Shown here: positions 5,379 to 5,824 of the stretch, one piece after another | Layout: the number at the start of each line of letters is the position of its first letter | Numbering within the stretch: position 1 is the first letter of the stretch | Source: Acidobacteriota bacterium | GTDB lineage: Bacteria; Acidobacteriota; Terriglobia; Bryobacterales; Bryobacteraceae | Reading direction: 5' to 3' | Length of the DNA stretch: 5,824 bases | Assembly (NCBI GenBank): GCA_021788955.1 | Contig: JAJYKC010000199.1 | Span: forward strand, 1 to 5,824 | Position numbers and translations under genes: made by a program | Notes under the pieces: model-generated | The model's input: the letters and a program-made list of their open reading frames with translations, nothing else | What the model was told of the DNA's origin: nothing | Database searches by the model: none

Positions 5379-5824
5379 CTACTGCACTTGAATCTTTACC
5401 GCGTTGCTCGTCTGCCCGTCCACCGTCAGCGTCACATTCACCGTCCCCGCCCCAGCAAGGCTCGCCGGCAACTGTATGTTGATCTGGTCCTCGCCGACAT
5501 ACGTCCCCTGCGCCCCTGCGTAAGCCACCGGCAAATCCTTCGCGCTCCCTACGGTCGCAGTCACCGTGCTCGTGTGGTTCCGGATCCCCGTTCCATACAG
5601 CACCAGAAATGTTTCGCCGCCGCTCACGTTGATCGCCTGCGCCGCCCCATTCTGATAAATCTCCATGGACTGCTGCGCCCCGCTCACCGTCTGAACAGCC
5701 TGCCCCACGCCCCATCCGTTCACACCGAAAATCCCCGGCGCCACCGCCGCCAGGTCCTGCCGCACCACAAAATCGCCCGTCGTCGAATGAATCGTGATCG
5801 TCGCCGTCCCTGTCGCCGTCCCGG
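5379..5824 (-). CDS. C-terminal end of a protein with a Solibacter-type (TIGR03437-like) domain
   Basis: The frame runs in from the right edge with no start and ends at TAG 5381-5379, giving 147 complete residues. They resemble TIGR03437, the uncharacterised C-terminal domain multiplied in Candidatus Solibacter and relatives, found at the end of large, often secreted proteins. Features are a beta-strand lead-in (GTATGTATITI), the DLAAVAPGIFGVNGWGVGQA block, GETFLVLYGTGI, then an Ig-like finish with NIQLPASLAGAGTVNVTLTVDGQ and TSNAVKIQVQ. The composition (Gly, Thr, Val, Ala; no Cys; few Lys) suits an extracellular beta-sandwich. The GTG at 5768 is only an internal Val codon and not a start. 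A 12-base repeat lies at the very edge. The main part of the protein, and so its function, lies outside the window. Confidence 0.82.
   Translation of the reverse strand, partial: GTATGTATITIHSTTGDFVVRQDLAAVAPGIFGVNGWGVGQAVQTVSGAQQSMEIYQNGAAQAINVSGGETFLVLYGTGIRNHTSTVTATVGSAKDLPVAYAGAQGTYVGEDQINIQLPASLAGAGTVNVTLTVDGQTSNAVKIQVQ
5799..5822 (-). repeat. two-copy 12-base tandem repeat encoding GTAT-GTAT
   Basis: On the plus strand GTCGCCGTCCC occurs at 5800-5810 and again at 5812-5822 with a T between them, a 12-base period. It encodes two Gly-Thr-Ala-Thr units in the strand just before the conserved domain. The reading frame is kept. The array may continue beyond the window edge. Confidence 0.6.

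Noticed and set aside
4793..5482. Long plus-strand open frame (229 codons) opposite the tauE-like gene
   Set aside because: The product is an improbable Arg/His/Gln/Pro-rich string, the mirror of a GC-rich membrane-protein gene. It spans two real genes and has no homology that I recognise.
5766..5768. GTG 5768 as start of the rightmost gene
   Set aside because: The frame stays open to the window edge with beta-strand sequence that fits the domain, so this is an internal Val.
1..5824. CRISPR arrays, insertion sequences, tRNA or rRNA genes
   Set aside because: I found no spaced direct repeats, transposase-like protein, terminal inverted repeats or cloverleaf-like segments on either strand.

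Overview
This is GC-rich bacterial DNA with strong G/C third-position codon bias in most genes. It probably comes from a soil-type Acidobacteriota of the Bryobacterales / Candidatus Solibacter group. The best clue is the gene entering from the right edge, which ends in a domain resembling the TIGR03437 'Solibacter uncharacterized C-terminal domain', a module expanded in that lineage. The pairing of secreted plant-polysaccharide hydrolases with prokaryotic OPT and TauE/SafE transporters fits such an organism. The lineage is inferred from protein style; there is no rRNA or other marker gene here.

Layout. Positions 1-906 (+) hold the 3' part of a GH42 beta-galactosidase. After a 101-base gap comes a complete GH28 polygalacturonase with a signal peptide (1008-2477, +). 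The gap carries a weak hairpin, a perfect TATAAT box and a strong ribosome binding site. The GH28 gene meets an OPT-family transporter gene (2488-4500, -) tail to tail with only 10 bases between stop codons. Upstream of OPT on the minus strand lie a TauE/SafE-family permease gene (4544-5323, -) and the 3' end of the Solibacter-domain protein gene (5379-5824, -). The window is about 93% coding and has no gene-free stretch over 300 bases. I see no RNA genes, mobile elements or CRISPR arrays.

How the genes may work together. The two plus-strand genes make sense as plant cell-wall (pectin) degradation: GH28 cuts the galacturonan backbone outside the cytoplasm, and GH42 releases galactose (or arabinopyranose) from side-chain oligosaccharides. 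GH28 appears to have its own promoter, so it need not be co-transcribed with GH42. The minus-strand genes are closely spaced (55 and 43 bases) and could be co-transcribed, but no clear functional link is visible. The tauE-OPT spacer carries a minus-strand G-quadruplex-type motif followed by a T-rich run.

No clearly new biological system is visible. The items most worth a second look are the G-rich element at 4521-4551, the GH28 start and promoter assignment, the apparent lack of a ribosome binding site at tauE, and the truncated Solibacter-domain protein with a 12-base tandem repeat at the window edge.
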